From: ANME-2 cluster archaeon
Lineage (GTDB): Archaea > Halobacteriota > Methanosarcinia > Methanosarcinales > Methanocomedenaceae
Direction of reading: 5' to 3'
DNA length: 64,000 bases
Assembly (NCBI GenBank): GCA_019429385.1
Contig: JAHYIS010000006.1
Location: forward strand, 24,836-88,835
Made by a program: the position numbers and the translations under genes. The stretch's first letter is position 1; each line of letters starts with the position of its first letter. Below are positions 31,901 through 41,433 of this stretch, piece after piece. The notes beneath the pieces were generated by a model. That model was not told where the DNA came from. It was given only the letters and a program-made list of their open reading frames with translations, and did no database searches.

Positions 31901-33543
31901 ATGGCGAAGACGTGGAGAGAGGATTGAGCAGCGACCCCAGGGTCATGTTGATGGTAGGTGCACTATTGATCTCATTGATCTTGTTGTTCCTGCCTGCTGT
32001 GTTTCCTGAACTTGGTGTCGGCGGGCTCAAGTACGGCCTTGACCTGGACGGAGGTTCGTGGCTCCACCTGAAACCTGAAGGCGCCATGGTGCAGGTGGAT
32101 GCTGATATGGGGAATATCATCGCACATGATTATGGGATATTCCTGAATGAAACCGTGACAATCACCCAGCAGACCACATCTTCGGTGACCTTTGAAACCC
32201 ACCGGTCCGTTACTGCCAAAGGGATAGAATCCCTGGGTTTCGGACAGGCAGCTGTATCCAGCAGGGGCGGTGTTTATTCTATTTTACTCCAGACTGATAA
32301 AAAAACAGCGATCACCAAATACCTGGAAAACCAGTACAAAACAGAAGTAGTGGTCTTTGATGACGGGGAGGGTATCAGGTATGAGATAAGAAAGAAAACC
32401 TCTCCGGAGGAACTTGCTGCCATACTGCAGCCGGTTGGGGGTTCAGTGACAGCATATGAAGACGGTGTATCAATAACTACCTTAACTGAGACCAAGGAGA
32501 TCCTTGAGGATAAATTGAACCTGTTCGGGTTGAGCGATATTAAACCTGTCATCGTAGGGCGGGAATATATCCTCATTGACCTGGCAGGAATTGATATTGA
32601 TACGGCAATGAAACTGGCCGCCACACCTGGTAAGTTCGAAATACGCGTACAGATAGCGAATAACGAGAGCGTGCATGCCGTATATGGCGAGGATGTACAG
32701 TCTGTTGGTTTCCATAAGATGGAAGACAATGTCTGGGGTGTGCCGTTCAAACTTACACAGCAGGGTGCTGATGCACTGAGACAGGTGGCAATTGAGACCA
32801 ACGCGGTCGGTGACCCGGATAATCACGAGATCACCATGTACCTGGATAAAAAAGTAATATACAGCGCTCCCCTGTCGTATTCGCTTGCACAGAGCATGAG
32901 AGTTGTGCCTATACAGGATCTGGTGGCGTCATTTGGTAGCGATACTGGCAGCGAGGATAATGCAAGGGAACTTGAATCCCATTTGAAGGCAGGAGCTCTT
33001 CCTGTTAACGTAGAGGTCATAGGTTCAGGTCAGGTGCCTGCATCCCTTGGTAGCGAGTTCAAGGAACTCACTGCAATAGCTGGCCTGCTTGCCATTATCA
33101 CTGTATCGTTCATGGTCTTTTTGAGATATCGCAGAAAGGAGATCATGCTGCCGATGATAATCACTTCGCTCAGTGAAGTGGTGATGATTCTGGGGTTTGC
33201 ATCAGCAGTGAAATGGCAGCTTGACCTGCCAGCAATAACAGGTATCATTGCGGTCATAGGTACCGGTATTGACCATCTTGTGGTCATCACCGATGAAGTA
33301 CTGTATGAGGGAAAATTGCCGCCGACCAAGGTATACAATTCCAGGATAAACAGGGCGTTCGGCATTATTTTTGCAGCAGCTTCCACCACCATTATCGCCA
33401 TGATATGGCTGGTATGGATGGGATTCGGTGCACTGAAAGGATTTGCATTGACCACTATCGTGGGCGTGCTGATAGGCGTGCTCATAGCCAGGCCGGTCTA
33501 TGCCAGGATAATCAAACATGTGCTGGAAGAAGGCCAGGAATGA
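31897..33543 (+). CDS. secD: Protein-export membrane protein SecD
   Basis: SecD is the partner of SecF. The N-terminal helix (LMVGALLISLILLFLPAVF) is followed by GLDLDGGSWLHLKPEG (the SecD signature), a 340-residue extracellular region with the P1 head, then the RND helices with ALPVNVEVIGSGQVPASLG and VIGTGIDHLVVITDEVL. Its 548 residues match archaeal SecD. The start overlaps the secF stop and its own stop overlaps the thiI start, so three genes are translationally linked. Confidence 0.95.
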   Translation: MNGEDVERGLSSDPRVMLMVGALLISLILLFLPAVFPELGVGGLKYGLDLDGGSWLHLKPEGAMVQVDADMGNIIAHDYGIFLNETVTITQQTTSSVTFETHRSVTAKGIESLGFGQAAVSSRGGVYSILLQTDKKTAITKYLENQYKTEVVVFDDGEGIRYEIRKKTSPEELAAILQPVGGSVTAYEDGVSITTLTETKEILEDKLNLFGLSDIKPVIVGREYILIDLAGIDIDTAMKLAATPGKFEIRVQIANNESVHAVYGEDVQSVGFHKMEDNVWGVPFKLTQQGADALRQVAIETNAVGDPDNHEITMYLDKKVIYSAPLSYSLAQSMRVVPIQDLVASFGSDTGSEDNARELESHLKAGALPVNVEVIGSGQVPASLGSEFKELTAIAGLLAIITVSFMVFLRYRRKEIMLPMIITSLSEVVMILGFASAVKWQLDLPAITGIIAVIGTGIDHLVVITDEVLYEGKLPPTKVYNSRINRAFGIIFAAASTTIIAMIWLVWMGFGALKGFALTTIVGVLIGVLIARPVYARIIKHVLEEGQE

Positions 33544-34733
33544 ACATGAGCCGCCCCCCCGATGATGTGGTATTAATACGGTATGGCGAGATTGCCCTCA
33601 AGAGCAGGAATGTGAGAGACCGCTACGAGAAGACATTGATATCCAATATTACCTCAATGCTCGATGCCACGGGCACATCCTACGATTCCGTATCCAGGGA
33701 TTGGGGGCGTATTTACATCCATACTGCCGACCCTGCAGCTCCCCAGGCAGCAGCAAGGGTGTTCGGTGTGGTCTCGGTGAGCCCGGCTATAACCTGTGAA
33801 CCTACACTGGAATCTGTTTCATCACTGGCTGCCGATGTAGGACAGGATATCATCGGTGAAGGACAGTCATTTGGCATCAGGCCCAGGCGTACCGGGAATC
33901 ATGATTTTTCCAGCCGGGATGTCGGGATTGCCTGTGGAGATGCTGTCTGGCAGAGGATAGAGCAACAGGGTCCGAGCGTGGATTTGACCAATCCTGACGT
34001 GGAGATATTTGTGGAGGTCAGGCAGAACCACGCTTTCGTGTATACCGATGTGGTCAAAGGAGTGGGCGGACTGCCCCTTGGCACCCAGGGTAAAATGGTA
34101 GCTCTGGTATCAGGAGGTATCGACTCGCCAGTTGCAGCATGGCTCTTGATGAAACGTGGCTGTGAGATCATTCCGGTCTATGTCAACAATGATCCCTTCT
34201 CAGACGAGACCACCAGGCAAAGAGCACTGGAATGTATCAGGGTGCTGCAGACATGGGCTCCCGGCCATTCCCTCAAGGTCTATGAAGTACCGGGTGGTGA
34301 AAGCCAGGTATCGTTTTTATCAGACTGCCAGCGCCGCTATACCTGTGTGCTCTGCAGAAGGATGATGTACAGGATTGCCGCCGGTATCATGGAAAAGGAA
34401 CATGCCCACGGTATAATCACCGGTGCATCCCTGGGTCAGGTAGCCAGCCAGACCTCACAGAACATGCTGGCTGAAACCTGCGGGATCCATGTACCTATCT
34501 ACCATCCCCTCATAGGTCTTGACAAGACTGAGATTGTTGATATTGCACGGAATATTGGCAGTTATGATGCCTCTACCAGACCTGCCACCTGTTGTACAGC
34601 AGTACCCGAAAAACCTGCCACGTCTGCAAAATGTGGTGATGTATGCGGTGAAGAGGCAAAAATAGATGTTGAAGAACTGCTCAGAGCTGCCCTTTCTGGC
34701 TCAAAAATCGTTGACCTCTCCGAGTACAGTTAG
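33540..34733 (+). CDS. thiI: tRNA 4-thiouridine / thiamine sulfur-transfer enzyme ThiI
   Basis: ThiI adenylates U8 of tRNA for 4-thiouridine formation. The N-terminal ferredoxin-like plus THUMP domain (IRYGEIALKSRNVRDRYE ... FVYTDVVKGVGGLPLG) is followed by the PP-loop ATPase (ALVSGGIDSPVAAWLL) and CVLCRRMMYRIA with the conserved cysteine pair. The rhodanese domain is absent, as in methanogens; the tail carries a cysteine-rich PATCCTAVPEKPATSAKCGDVC segment that may replace it. The ATG at 33540 overlaps the secD stop (ATGA). Upstream codons in the same frame lie inside secD and are not part of the gene. Confidence 0.93.
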   Translation: MNMSRPPDDVVLIRYGEIALKSRNVRDRYEKTLISNITSMLDATGTSYDSVSRDWGRIYIHTADPAAPQAAARVFGVVSVSPAITCEPTLESVSSLAADVGQDIIGEGQSFGIRPRRTGNHDFSSRDVGIACGDAVWQRIEQQGPSVDLTNPDVEIFVEVRQNHAFVYTDVVKGVGGLPLGTQGKMVALVSGGIDSPVAAWLLMKRGCEIIPVYVNNDPFSDETTRQRALECIRVLQTWAPGHSLKVYEVPGGESQVSFLSDCQRRYTCVLCRRMMYRIAAGIMEKEHAHGIITGASLGQVASQTSQNMLAETCGIHVPIYHPLIGLDKTEIVDIARNIGSYDASTRPATCCTAVPEKPATSAKCGDVCGEEAKIDVEELLRAALSGSKIVDLSEYS

Positions 34734-34734
34734 T

Positions 34735-34965
34735 TCAATCACTCTGGATGGTCTCTATCTTGAACAGAACACCCAGTCCACTAAGGGTCAACTGGATGCG
34801 GTCGCCAAAATTGAGTATCTCGTCCAGGTCGGTTTTTGAACCCCAGTCATATACATAATCATGGACTCCCTGCATGGGTTTAAATCCAAGGGACGTCAAT
34901 CTCCGGTTTACCTCAGATGGCCTGCCACCTTCACTGTTGAACCAGACTAATAGATATGACTTCAT
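34735..34965 (-). CDS. Conserved small archaeal protein, unknown function
   Basis: This is a 76-residue alpha/beta protein beginning MKSYLLVWFNSEG, with RRLTSLGFKPMQGVHDYVYDW and a C-terminal FKIETIQ strand, consistent with a small ferredoxin-like fold. The ATG at 34965 has GAGG six bases upstream. The frame is open to an ATG at 35112 that overlaps the upstream gene by ATGA, but those extra 49 residues look non-conserved. It is convergent with thiI and co-directional with the 83-residue gene. Confidence 0.6.
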   Translation of the reverse strand: MKSYLLVWFNSEGGRPSEVNRRLTSLGFKPMQGVHDYVYDWGSKTDLDEILNFGDRIQLTLSGLGVLFKIETIQSD

Positions 34966-35108
34966 GATCCTCAACTTCAAAATGGGTTGTACATTATTAT
35001 GCTTTTTGGTTGTTTGTAAAGTGTGACTTTGTGTTTGTCCGATTCTGTCGACAGCCTGGGCATAGTCCATGGTCTCGGGTAAATCAGACCGCAAAGAGGA
35101 TTTTCTCG

Positions 35109-35360
35109 TCATTTAATCTTATTAAGAAGAGATTCTGCAGCCTTCAAGGCTTCCTCTTCGGTCCTGACACGTTTGACCAGCATTCTGCCGGTGGGATACA
35201 GCGATATCTCGACCCCGTCAATGTCCACAATCAGAATATGAGGTGTAGCCACCCTGGTATTGAGGATTTGAGCCACCTGCAGCAGGTCTATTCTTGTAAA
35301 AGCATTCACCTCAAAGGCTGTTTTACCTGAACACAGGCTTACCGTCATTTTCCTGGACAT
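35109..35360 (-). CDS. Small conserved protein with a TBP-repeat-like pattern
   Basis: The 83-residue protein runs MSRKMTVSLCSGKTAFEV, then DIDGVEISLYPTGRMLVKRV, then RTEEEALKAAESLLNKIK. The strand-strand-helix end (PTGRMLVKRVRTEEEALKAAESLL) resembles one half-repeat of archaeal TATA-binding protein, but the DNA-binding phenylalanines are absent. Function is unknown. It lies upstream of the 76-residue gene on the same strand. Confidence 0.55.
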   Translation of the reverse strand: MSRKMTVSLCSGKTAFEVNAFTRIDLLQVAQILNTRVATPHILIVDIDGVEISLYPTGRMLVKRVRTEEEALKAAESLLNKIK

Positions 35361-35479
35361 TGAGCGAATGTAAGTAACTATAAATAGATAAGTATGTGGC
35401 TAAAAGGAGAATTCAAAGGATATATTATAAGCATAGTGATTAACAATTTACAGACAAATGACACATTTTGGGTAATAGT

Positions 35480-36067
35480 ATGAAGATATGGAGTCTGGGT
35501 AAAATAATATTAATTGCTGGGATACTTCTCCTGGGAGCATTCCACCCGGCTTTGGCCCTGTTGAGGACTGAACCGCTGGTCAATGGCACAAGTCTTTATC
35601 TCACAACAGGCCAGTCATGGCCATTCTATCAGGGGTATTCCTTTAACCTGATGAGCGTAAGCAAAAGTGGAAACAAAGCATGGGTGCAGTTGAAACTGAA
35701 TGATACGGTTGTAAAGTCAGCCGTACTTTCCCGTGATGAAGTGTTTTATTATAACTCTACTACTCACTATAATTTATCGAATTATTCTCTTGAGACCTTG
35801 CAGTTAAGCCTCAGGGTATCCGGCTTATATACAGGGGAAGTAGCCGATATTGTGACTTTTTCGCAGGTATACCAATATTACGACCCTGCCCTGCCAGAAC
35901 CAACCCCTACACCTACACCATACCCTGGTAATTCCAATAATTCCAGCGTGACACCTACAACTACGAGCACGGACGGCTCAGGCATACCGGGGTTCAATAT
36001 CCTTTTAACAACAATCATACTGGGCATTTGGAGTATTTTCCTGCGCAGGTCACACGAAGGATTTTAA
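35480..36067 (+). CDS. Secreted S-layer-domain-like protein with PGF-type C-terminal anchor
   Basis: The protein has a signal peptide (residues 1-26, IILIAGILLLGAFHPALA), then one domain of about 100 residues with the pattern of Methanosarcinales S-layer duplication domains: LYLTTGQSWPFYQGYSFNL, KAWVQLKLND and DEVFYYN. A Pro/Thr-rich linker (PTPTPTPYPG) and a C-terminal IPGF-hydrophobic-RR tail follow, which fits an archaeosortase PGF-CTERM signal. N-glycosylation sequons are frequent. The ATG at 35480 is preferred over a TTG at 35468. It probably attaches to the cell surface. Confidence 0.75.
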   Translation: MKIWSLGKIILIAGILLLGAFHPALALLRTEPLVNGTSLYLTTGQSWPFYQGYSFNLMSVSKSGNKAWVQLKLNDTVVKSAVLSRDEVFYYNSTTHYNLSNYSLETLQLSLRVSGLYTGEVADIVTFSQVYQYYDPALPEPTPTPTPYPGNSNNSSVTPTTTSTDGSGIPGFNILLTTIILGIWSIFLRRSHEGF

Positions 36068-36138
36068 GAAATGTAATATATCATAACAGGAATTTGTCAT
36101 GAAGATACAGAACAGGGTTCTCGAATAATGTGATGCCT

Positions 36139-37095
36139 ATGAAAACTTTGAATAAACAAGGGTATTTGGATAAAATAAGGCCATACATCGAGATGTTGCG
36201 GCCTGAGATAGCTGATATGGACCTTGCGCTCCCGGCAGCAAGTGCGCTGCTGGCAACCTATTACCTAAGCGGAGGACTTCCCGACATTTTTCTCTTCATG
36301 GTGGCAGTGGCAGGTGCATATTTTGCCATTACCAGTTCGTATGTCCTCAATGATTACTGTGATGTGGATATTGATCAGATAAACCTTCCCAAGCGCCCGC
36401 TCCCGTCATCACGCATAAAACAAAAAAGTGCACTTCTCTATGCCGTAGTGCTGGCAATAGTGGCAGGAACCGTTGCCGCATTCCTGAACCTGGAGTCACT
36501 GGTGGTCTTTATCATCGCAGCCGGTATCATCACATTCTACTCGGCCATAGCAAAGCGTTCAACATTCCTGAGCTTTGTGCCGGTGGGAATATCGTATGGA
36601 TTAGTACCTATCGGTGTATGGCTGGCATTTGATCCGGCCGGCATCCTTAAACCTGATATTGATAACCAGGTACTGCCACTGCCTGCAATATTCCTGGGTA
36701 TTATGATGTGCGTGACCGACTGGGGTTTTACGTTAAGCGGCGTGGCACGCGATGTGGAAGGTGACCGGGCAAAAGGCGCCCCGACAACCCCGGTAACCTT
36801 TGGCGTGCCTCTTACTTCAAAATTCGTGTTCGTTTGCTGGGTACTCGGTGTTATCGCTTCACTCGTTATTGGATACACTGCCCGTCTGGGTCCGGTTTAT
36901 TTTACAGGCGCCCTGCTTGGCGGAGGCTGGATATTATGGCAATCAATGGATTTTATCAGGAATCCGGAACCGAAACGAGGCGGAGAATTGTTCCTGCAGG
37001 GTTCCAGGTACCGGGGTGTCATGTTCGGTTCTTTGATAGTGGATGTGCTGCTCCTGATATTCATAAAGTCTACAGGCTATCCTTTCATATGGTAA
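36139..37095 (+). CDS. UbiA-family prenyltransferase
   Basis: This is a membrane prenyltransferase of about 319 residues with eight or nine helices. The two Mg-diphosphate motifs are present: NDYCDVDIDQINLPKRPLP (NDxxDxxxD) and the second one in RDVEGDRAKGAPTTPV. Members include digeranylgeranylglyceryl phosphate synthase and the enzymes attaching prenyl tails to quinones or methanophenazine. It is followed after 15 bases by a geranylgeranyl reductase, so an isoprenoid lipid role is likely; which acceptor cannot be told. Starts at 36130 (GTG), 36133 and 36139 are possible; GTGAT upstream favours 36139. Confidence 0.85.
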   Translation: MKTLNKQGYLDKIRPYIEMLRPEIADMDLALPAASALLATYYLSGGLPDIFLFMVAVAGAYFAITSSYVLNDYCDVDIDQINLPKRPLPSSRIKQKSALLYAVVLAIVAGTVAAFLNLESLVVFIIAAGIITFYSAIAKRSTFLSFVPVGISYGLVPIGVWLAFDPAGILKPDIDNQVLPLPAIFLGIMMCVTDWGFTLSGVARDVEGDRAKGAPTTPVTFGVPLTSKFVFVCWVLGVIASLVIGYTARLGPVYFTGALLGGGWILWQSMDFIRNPEPKRGGELFLQGSRYRGVMFGSLIVDVLLLIFIKSTGYPFIW

Positions 37096-37110
37096 TACGG
37101 AGTTGTTCAG

Positions 37111-38286
37111 GTGAATAGACATACCGATGCCGATATAGTGGTAATCGGTGCCAGCCCTGCCGGGATAATGGCAGCCAGGGAGGCAGCACGAAGAGGCGCA
37201 TCGGTCATCCTGGTGGATGCTAAAGAGGATATGGGAATACCACCCCATCCTGCAAATACTTTTTTCAGGTTCATGATGGAGCGTAGCAGTGAACCGATCC
37301 TGGATGAGTATGTGGTGAACAGGTTAAAGGGTATGAAGATCATCTCACCCTCCGGTATTGCTGTGGATATTGAGACTCCTGGATATTTTATTGACAGGGG
37401 GTTATTTGACCGTCATTACCAGGAAGAACTGGCAGGAACGGGTGTGGATATGAGGATGGGAGTTGAGGTACTGGCCGTGATACCTTCAGGCGGAGTGTTT
37501 ACATTAAGCACGTCTGGTGGCCTCCTGGTAACCAGGCTGGTGATTGCGGCCGATGGCATTGAGTCAAAGACCGCGGCGCGGATGGGCCTTAATACCACCC
37601 GCTATCCTGGCGATATTGCCTGGGCCATGGAAGCCGAGGTCCGGGCGCCCGGAATCGGTGAACCTGACATGTTCGAATATTATATCGGGAGGCATTCACC
37701 GGGCTGGAAATCCACCTACTCCCCTGCCGGTGGCGACCGGGCCACGCTGGGTGTGTATGTGAGGCGACAGGGAAGGGATGTATCTGCTTTTTTTGACAGA
37801 TGGCTTAAACGGTTTGCAACAATGAAAGGATATAGTGTTGGTGACATCGAGATAAAATCCAGGTTCACGGGCGGCGACCCAATAGCTACAGTGCCAAAAC
37901 AGCTTGTTGCTGACGGGTTCATGGTAACAGGGGGCGCAGCGGGCCAGAGCGGTATCGGTTATGGTATGCGTGCCGGGCAGATATGCGGTGAGGTGGCTGC
38001 CGCAGCAGTGAATGAGAATGATCTTTCGAAACAGAGATTGAAGGAATACCAGAAACGCTGGAAAGGTGAGTTTGCCAGTGAGTACTGGATGGGAAGGATG
38101 GGCCTTGAACTGGTTCGCAAGATGACCGATAAGGAGATCGATACCATGGTGTCGGTGTTCGCCGGGCGCGACCTGTCATCGCTAAGCGGTACACCAATGG
38201 TGCAGGGTGTGAAGACCGGGTTGTTCGTGGCGCGTCATAAACCGGCGGCGCTGTGGGCATACAGGGCACTGTTGAGGCGGAAATAA
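37111..38286 (+). CDS. Geranylgeranyl reductase family flavoprotein
   Basis: This is a 391-residue FAD enzyme of the digeranylgeranylglycerophospholipid reductase family. The N-terminus has VVIGASPAGIMAAREAARRGASVILVD (FAD fold) and the HPAN/F block; the middle has AADGIESKTAARMGL; the end has GGAAGQSGIGYGMRAGQICGE, the second FAD contact. It saturates isoprenoid chains. The start is GTG 37111. Pairing with UbiA suggests that one enzyme adds and the other reduces the same lipid chain. Confidence 0.85.
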   Translation: MNRHTDADIVVIGASPAGIMAAREAARRGASVILVDAKEDMGIPPHPANTFFRFMMERSSEPILDEYVVNRLKGMKIISPSGIAVDIETPGYFIDRGLFDRHYQEELAGTGVDMRMGVEVLAVIPSGGVFTLSTSGGLLVTRLVIAADGIESKTAARMGLNTTRYPGDIAWAMEAEVRAPGIGEPDMFEYYIGRHSPGWKSTYSPAGGDRATLGVYVRRQGRDVSAFFDRWLKRFATMKGYSVGDIEIKSRFTGGDPIATVPKQLVADGFMVTGGAAGQSGIGYGMRAGQICGEVAAAAVNENDLSKQRLKEYQKRWKGEFASEYWMGRMGLELVRKMTDKEIDTMVSVFAGRDLSSLSGTPMVQGVKTGLFVARHKPAALWAYRALLRRK

Positions 38287-38467
38287 ACGGGCCTGTTTCG
38301 ATTAGCAATAAAACAAACATGCAAAATGCCTTTAAAAACCACAATGATGAACGTATGTATATCCCAACGGTAAAACTCAAGAATTACTAATTCCTCATTG
38401 CCCTACAACCAGGTTTAAGTATCATGGTATTTCAATCAGGTATACCCATATCAGGATCGTGATATCA

Positions 38468-38962
38468 ATGAACCTGCGTGAAATCCTGCACAAACACAAG
38501 GAATCTTTTCAAGACAAACTGCTGGAATCCCTTTCCCAGAAACATTCCATACCAACTGAAGAGGTCATGAAGCAGTTCGGTGATAACATTAACATCCTGG
38601 TCAACTCAAAGTACGCTCCGCTTGAGCAGGTAGCAGACGATATTTGTGCCGTCAAAAACCCTGTTGTGCTAAACATCAGGCGTGCCAGGCAGCGCGAAGA
38701 TACATGCAAGATATGCGAGTCCAACGAGCCAAACATCCGGGCCCTTGACCAGATGCACGGTACTACCATATCCATATTTGAGATAAGCGAAGATAGTGCC
38801 GCAGGTTCTCTGTACCATGTGCTGTTCAAAGGTGCACCCGACGAGGACAAGAAACTGCCCCTGACCGCGATCATACACAACGGTGACGTTAAACGGGTCT
38901 GGGCCGGCAAGTCTGTGGAACCTTCTGTCTATTCAGGACTGATACGAAAAGCTCTGGCCTGA
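38468..38962 (+). CDS. Thioredoxin-fold-like protein with CxxC, unknown function
   Basis: The protein has 165 residues. The N-terminal 75 are helical (LREILHKHKESFQDKLLESL, SIPTEEVMKQFGDNINILV). The C-terminal half resembles a thioredoxin fold: TCKICESNEPNIRALDQMHG, with a CxxC at the right place, then LPLTAIIHNGDVKRVWAGKS with the cis-proline region. A redox role is possible. The ATG at 38468 follows GTGATATCA. It stands alone, convergent with nrpR. Confidence 0.55.
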   Translation: MNLREILHKHKESFQDKLLESLSQKHSIPTEEVMKQFGDNINILVNSKYAPLEQVADDICAVKNPVVLNIRRARQREDTCKICESNEPNIRALDQMHGTTISIFEISEDSAAGSLYHVLFKGAPDEDKKLPLTAIIHNGDVKRVWAGKSVEPSVYSGLIRKALA

Positions 38963-39014
38963 AAACCACAATCAGGACGTCTTTCATCCTTTATTTTGTT
39001 ATTTCTGCCCTAGC

Positions 39015-39998
39015 CTATATTCGGGTCATATCCTTGAAATTCGTAATTGTTGAAATCGGATGTATGGATATATCTATTCCATTCTCGTCCACTGCTACCA
39101 GGCTATTTACCCCTGCATACAGGGAAATTCCTATCTTACCCGTATTTATGGGACCCCCAAGAACTGAAGCACCGGGTTGGCCAATTTCTATAACCCCGGA
39201 AATATCGATCCCTCTGGCTTTCTCAAGTACTTCAATTGCATAGTCCCTGGCTGAAACCGGTATCTCCCGAAGGTTTGCCAGCAACTTGCCACTACCGGTA
39301 TCCAATGTTTGCATGACTGAAGTCATTCTTTTGTTAATAAAGATCTTCATGGGGTCAATGGTCGTACCGTTATACAGTATCAGGTCTGAGAAACGAACGG
39401 GCCTGGTATCCCGGACCTGAACCAGTCCCCCGTATTTCGTGTTCACAGGAATGCCGCTATGTGCCAGTATACCATCGATGGTAATACTGCATACCGTGGC
39501 AATTCCCACCTTATTCACAGGTATCTTTATGTCCTGGCTGTCCTCTTCCAGAATCCTGACATATGGGCTTATTGAATATGGACTGTTACACAGGGCTGCA
39601 ATGATATCGATAGCCTCGTCAAAATCATCCTTGTCTACGAACGCGGTATTTACTATTACATTACCCTCGCCGGTATTTACATCAACATCTGTATTATAGA
39701 CAAGTTCATCAATTGTCGTAATAACGAATCCGACCCTGTGCCCTATCAGGCCGTCCTCAAGTTCCCGGATGCCGTCTTCAGTAATTACCCGGCCTGAATA
39801 ACCTTCCCTGGAAGTAAGCCCTCTCTCGTCCAGTATCCTCAGATGGTACCTGACCCCTCTCTCCCCTATCTTATATCCTCGCTCCCTCATCTTATCAGCG
39901 ATGATACGTGCACCAATAGCGCTGTCACTCTCGTTTATAATACGCAGTATCTCGGTAAGCTTTCTCTGTACCTGGGGGTCCGTATTGGAAGATATCAT
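39015..39998 (-). CDS. nrpR: NrpR nitrogen repressor, single regulatory domain form
   Basis: NrpR represses nitrogen-assimilation genes in methanogens and releases DNA when 2-oxoglutarate binds. The N-terminal winged helix (KLTEILRIINESDSAIGARIIADKMRERGYKIGERGVRYHLRILDERGL: conserved parts IGARIIADKM and GVRYHLRIL) is followed by one DUF128/NRD domain (GIPVNTKYGGLVQV, PGASVLGGPINTGKIGISLYAG). At 327 residues it has one regulatory domain, the NrpRI type of Methanosarcina, which pairs with a separate NrpRII. It lies 19 bases after glnA on the same strand, one of its expected targets. Confidence 0.9.
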   Translation of the reverse strand: MISSNTDPQVQRKLTEILRIINESDSAIGARIIADKMRERGYKIGERGVRYHLRILDERGLTSREGYSGRVITEDGIRELEDGLIGHRVGFVITTIDELVYNTDVDVNTGEGNVIVNTAFVDKDDFDEAIDIIAALCNSPYSISPYVRILEEDSQDIKIPVNKVGIATVCSITIDGILAHSGIPVNTKYGGLVQVRDTRPVRFSDLILYNGTTIDPMKIFINKRMTSVMQTLDTGSGKLLANLREIPVSARDYAIEVLEKARGIDISGVIEIGQPGASVLGGPINTGKIGISLYAGVNSLVAVDENGIDISIHPISTITNFKDMTRI

Positions 39999-40017
39999 AT
40001 AGTTTTTTCAACCTGTT

Positions 40018-41340
40018 TTACATTATATTGATATAACGCTGGATCTCCCAGTCATGCACCTGCACCCTGTATGCATCCCACTCGGTCCGGCCCAGCCTTA
40101 AAAAGTTATTGAGAACATGGGAGCCCAGAGCATTCATTATAATTTCATCCTGTTCCAGTTCGTTGAGTGCATCCCTGAGAGTGCCGGGGAGTGATCTGAT
40201 ATTCCGGTGCTCACGTTCTTTTTCATCCATTTCATATATATTATCACCCACGGGTTCACCGGGATCTATCTGGTTCCTGATGCCGTCAAGACCTGCTGAA
40301 AGTATGACCGCGAAGGCGAGATACGGGTTACACGACGGGTCAGGACTGCGTAGTTCTATCCTGGTACTGGAACCCCGGGCTGCAGGTATCCTGATGAGCG
40401 AACTCCGGTTTGCGCCTGACCATGAGACATATACCGGGGCCTCATATCCTGGCACCAATCGCTTATATGAATTGACCGTGGGATTGGTGACAGCCGTTAT
40501 GGCATTAATATGTTTCAGCACCCCACCAATGAAATATTTCAGGATATCACTGATACCATGTTCATTGTCCGGGTCATAAAATGCGTTCTTGCCATCCTTG
40601 AACAGGGAAATATTAACGTGCATACCGCTCCCGTTCTCACCGAACAGGGGTTTTGGCATAAATGTAGCATGAAGTCCCATATTATTGGCAATGGTCCTGG
40701 TCACATACTTGAATGTCAGCACATTATCAGCTGTTATCAGGGCATCCCCATATTTGAAATCGATCTCATGCTGGCCGGATGCCACTTCATGGTGGGATGC
40801 TTCGATCTCGAACCCCATACCTTCCAGGGCAATGACTATCTCCCTTCGGATATTCTCTGCCAGGTCAACCGGACCAAAATCGAAATACCCTGCATTATCG
40901 TGAGGTATTGTCGTTGCACGTCCTTCATGTTTTTCGAACAGGAAGAATTCCAGTTCAGGGCCGGTATTCATCTTAAAACCCAGGGACGCAGCATCTTCAA
41001 TGACCCGTCTCAGTACATACCTGGGGTCGCCCTGAAAAGGTTCGCCACCGGGCTGGTACACATCACATATCATCCTGGCTATTGAACCACCATTATTACG
41101 CCATGGTAACAGCTGGAACGTATTCAGGTCAGGTTTTAACACCATGTCAGACTCTTCGATACGGACAAACCCTTCGACTGAAGAGCCGTCAAAGGATATT
41201 CCATGGCCCATTGCTTTTTCAATCTGGGATACGGGTATGGCTACATTCTTGACTATACCCTGGATATCCACAAACTGCAGTCTTACGAACCTGACATCTT
41301 TTTCCTTTATCTTTTTTAGAATATCCTCATTTGAAGTCAT
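40018..41340 (-). CDS. glnA: Glutamine synthetase, type I
   Basis: GlnA makes glutamine from glutamate, ammonia and ATP. The 440-residue sequence shows FDGSSVEGFVRIEESDM, GPELEFFLFE, EVASGQHEIDFKY, the ATP-site MPKPLFGENGSGMHVN and NRSSLIRIPAARG. No adenylylation-site tyrosine loop of the enterobacterial type is apparent. The ATG at 41340 follows AGGTGAAATT, with TTTAATTA about 60 bases upstream as a possible TATA box. It is co-transcribed with nrpR. Confidence 0.97.
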   Translation of the reverse strand: MTSNEDILKKIKEKDVRFVRLQFVDIQGIVKNVAIPVSQIEKAMGHGISFDGSSVEGFVRIEESDMVLKPDLNTFQLLPWRNNGGSIARMICDVYQPGGEPFQGDPRYVLRRVIEDAASLGFKMNTGPELEFFLFEKHEGRATTIPHDNAGYFDFGPVDLAENIRREIVIALEGMGFEIEASHHEVASGQHEIDFKYGDALITADNVLTFKYVTRTIANNMGLHATFMPKPLFGENGSGMHVNISLFKDGKNAFYDPDNEHGISDILKYFIGGVLKHINAITAVTNPTVNSYKRLVPGYEAPVYVSWSGANRSSLIRIPAARGSSTRIELRSPDPSCNPYLAFAVILSAGLDGIRNQIDPGEPVGDNIYEMDEKEREHRNIRSLPGTLRDALNELEQDEIIMNALGSHVLNNFLRLGRTEWDAYRVQVHDWEIQRYINIM

Positions 41341-41433
41341 AATTTCACCTATTGTACGGGATGTTATGATTTTTTGAAATAATGATGTGTGACCGATAAT
41401 TAAAGGTTTGGCTTTTCAGTGTGGGATTGCATT

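Noticed and set aside
33405..33539. Longer start for thiI
   Set aside because: Codons lie within secD in another frame; homology starts at 33540.
41341..41433. Search for an NrpR operator (GGAA-N6-TTCC type) upstream of glnA
   Set aside because: No such palindrome was found; only a TATA-like element and a ribosome site are present.
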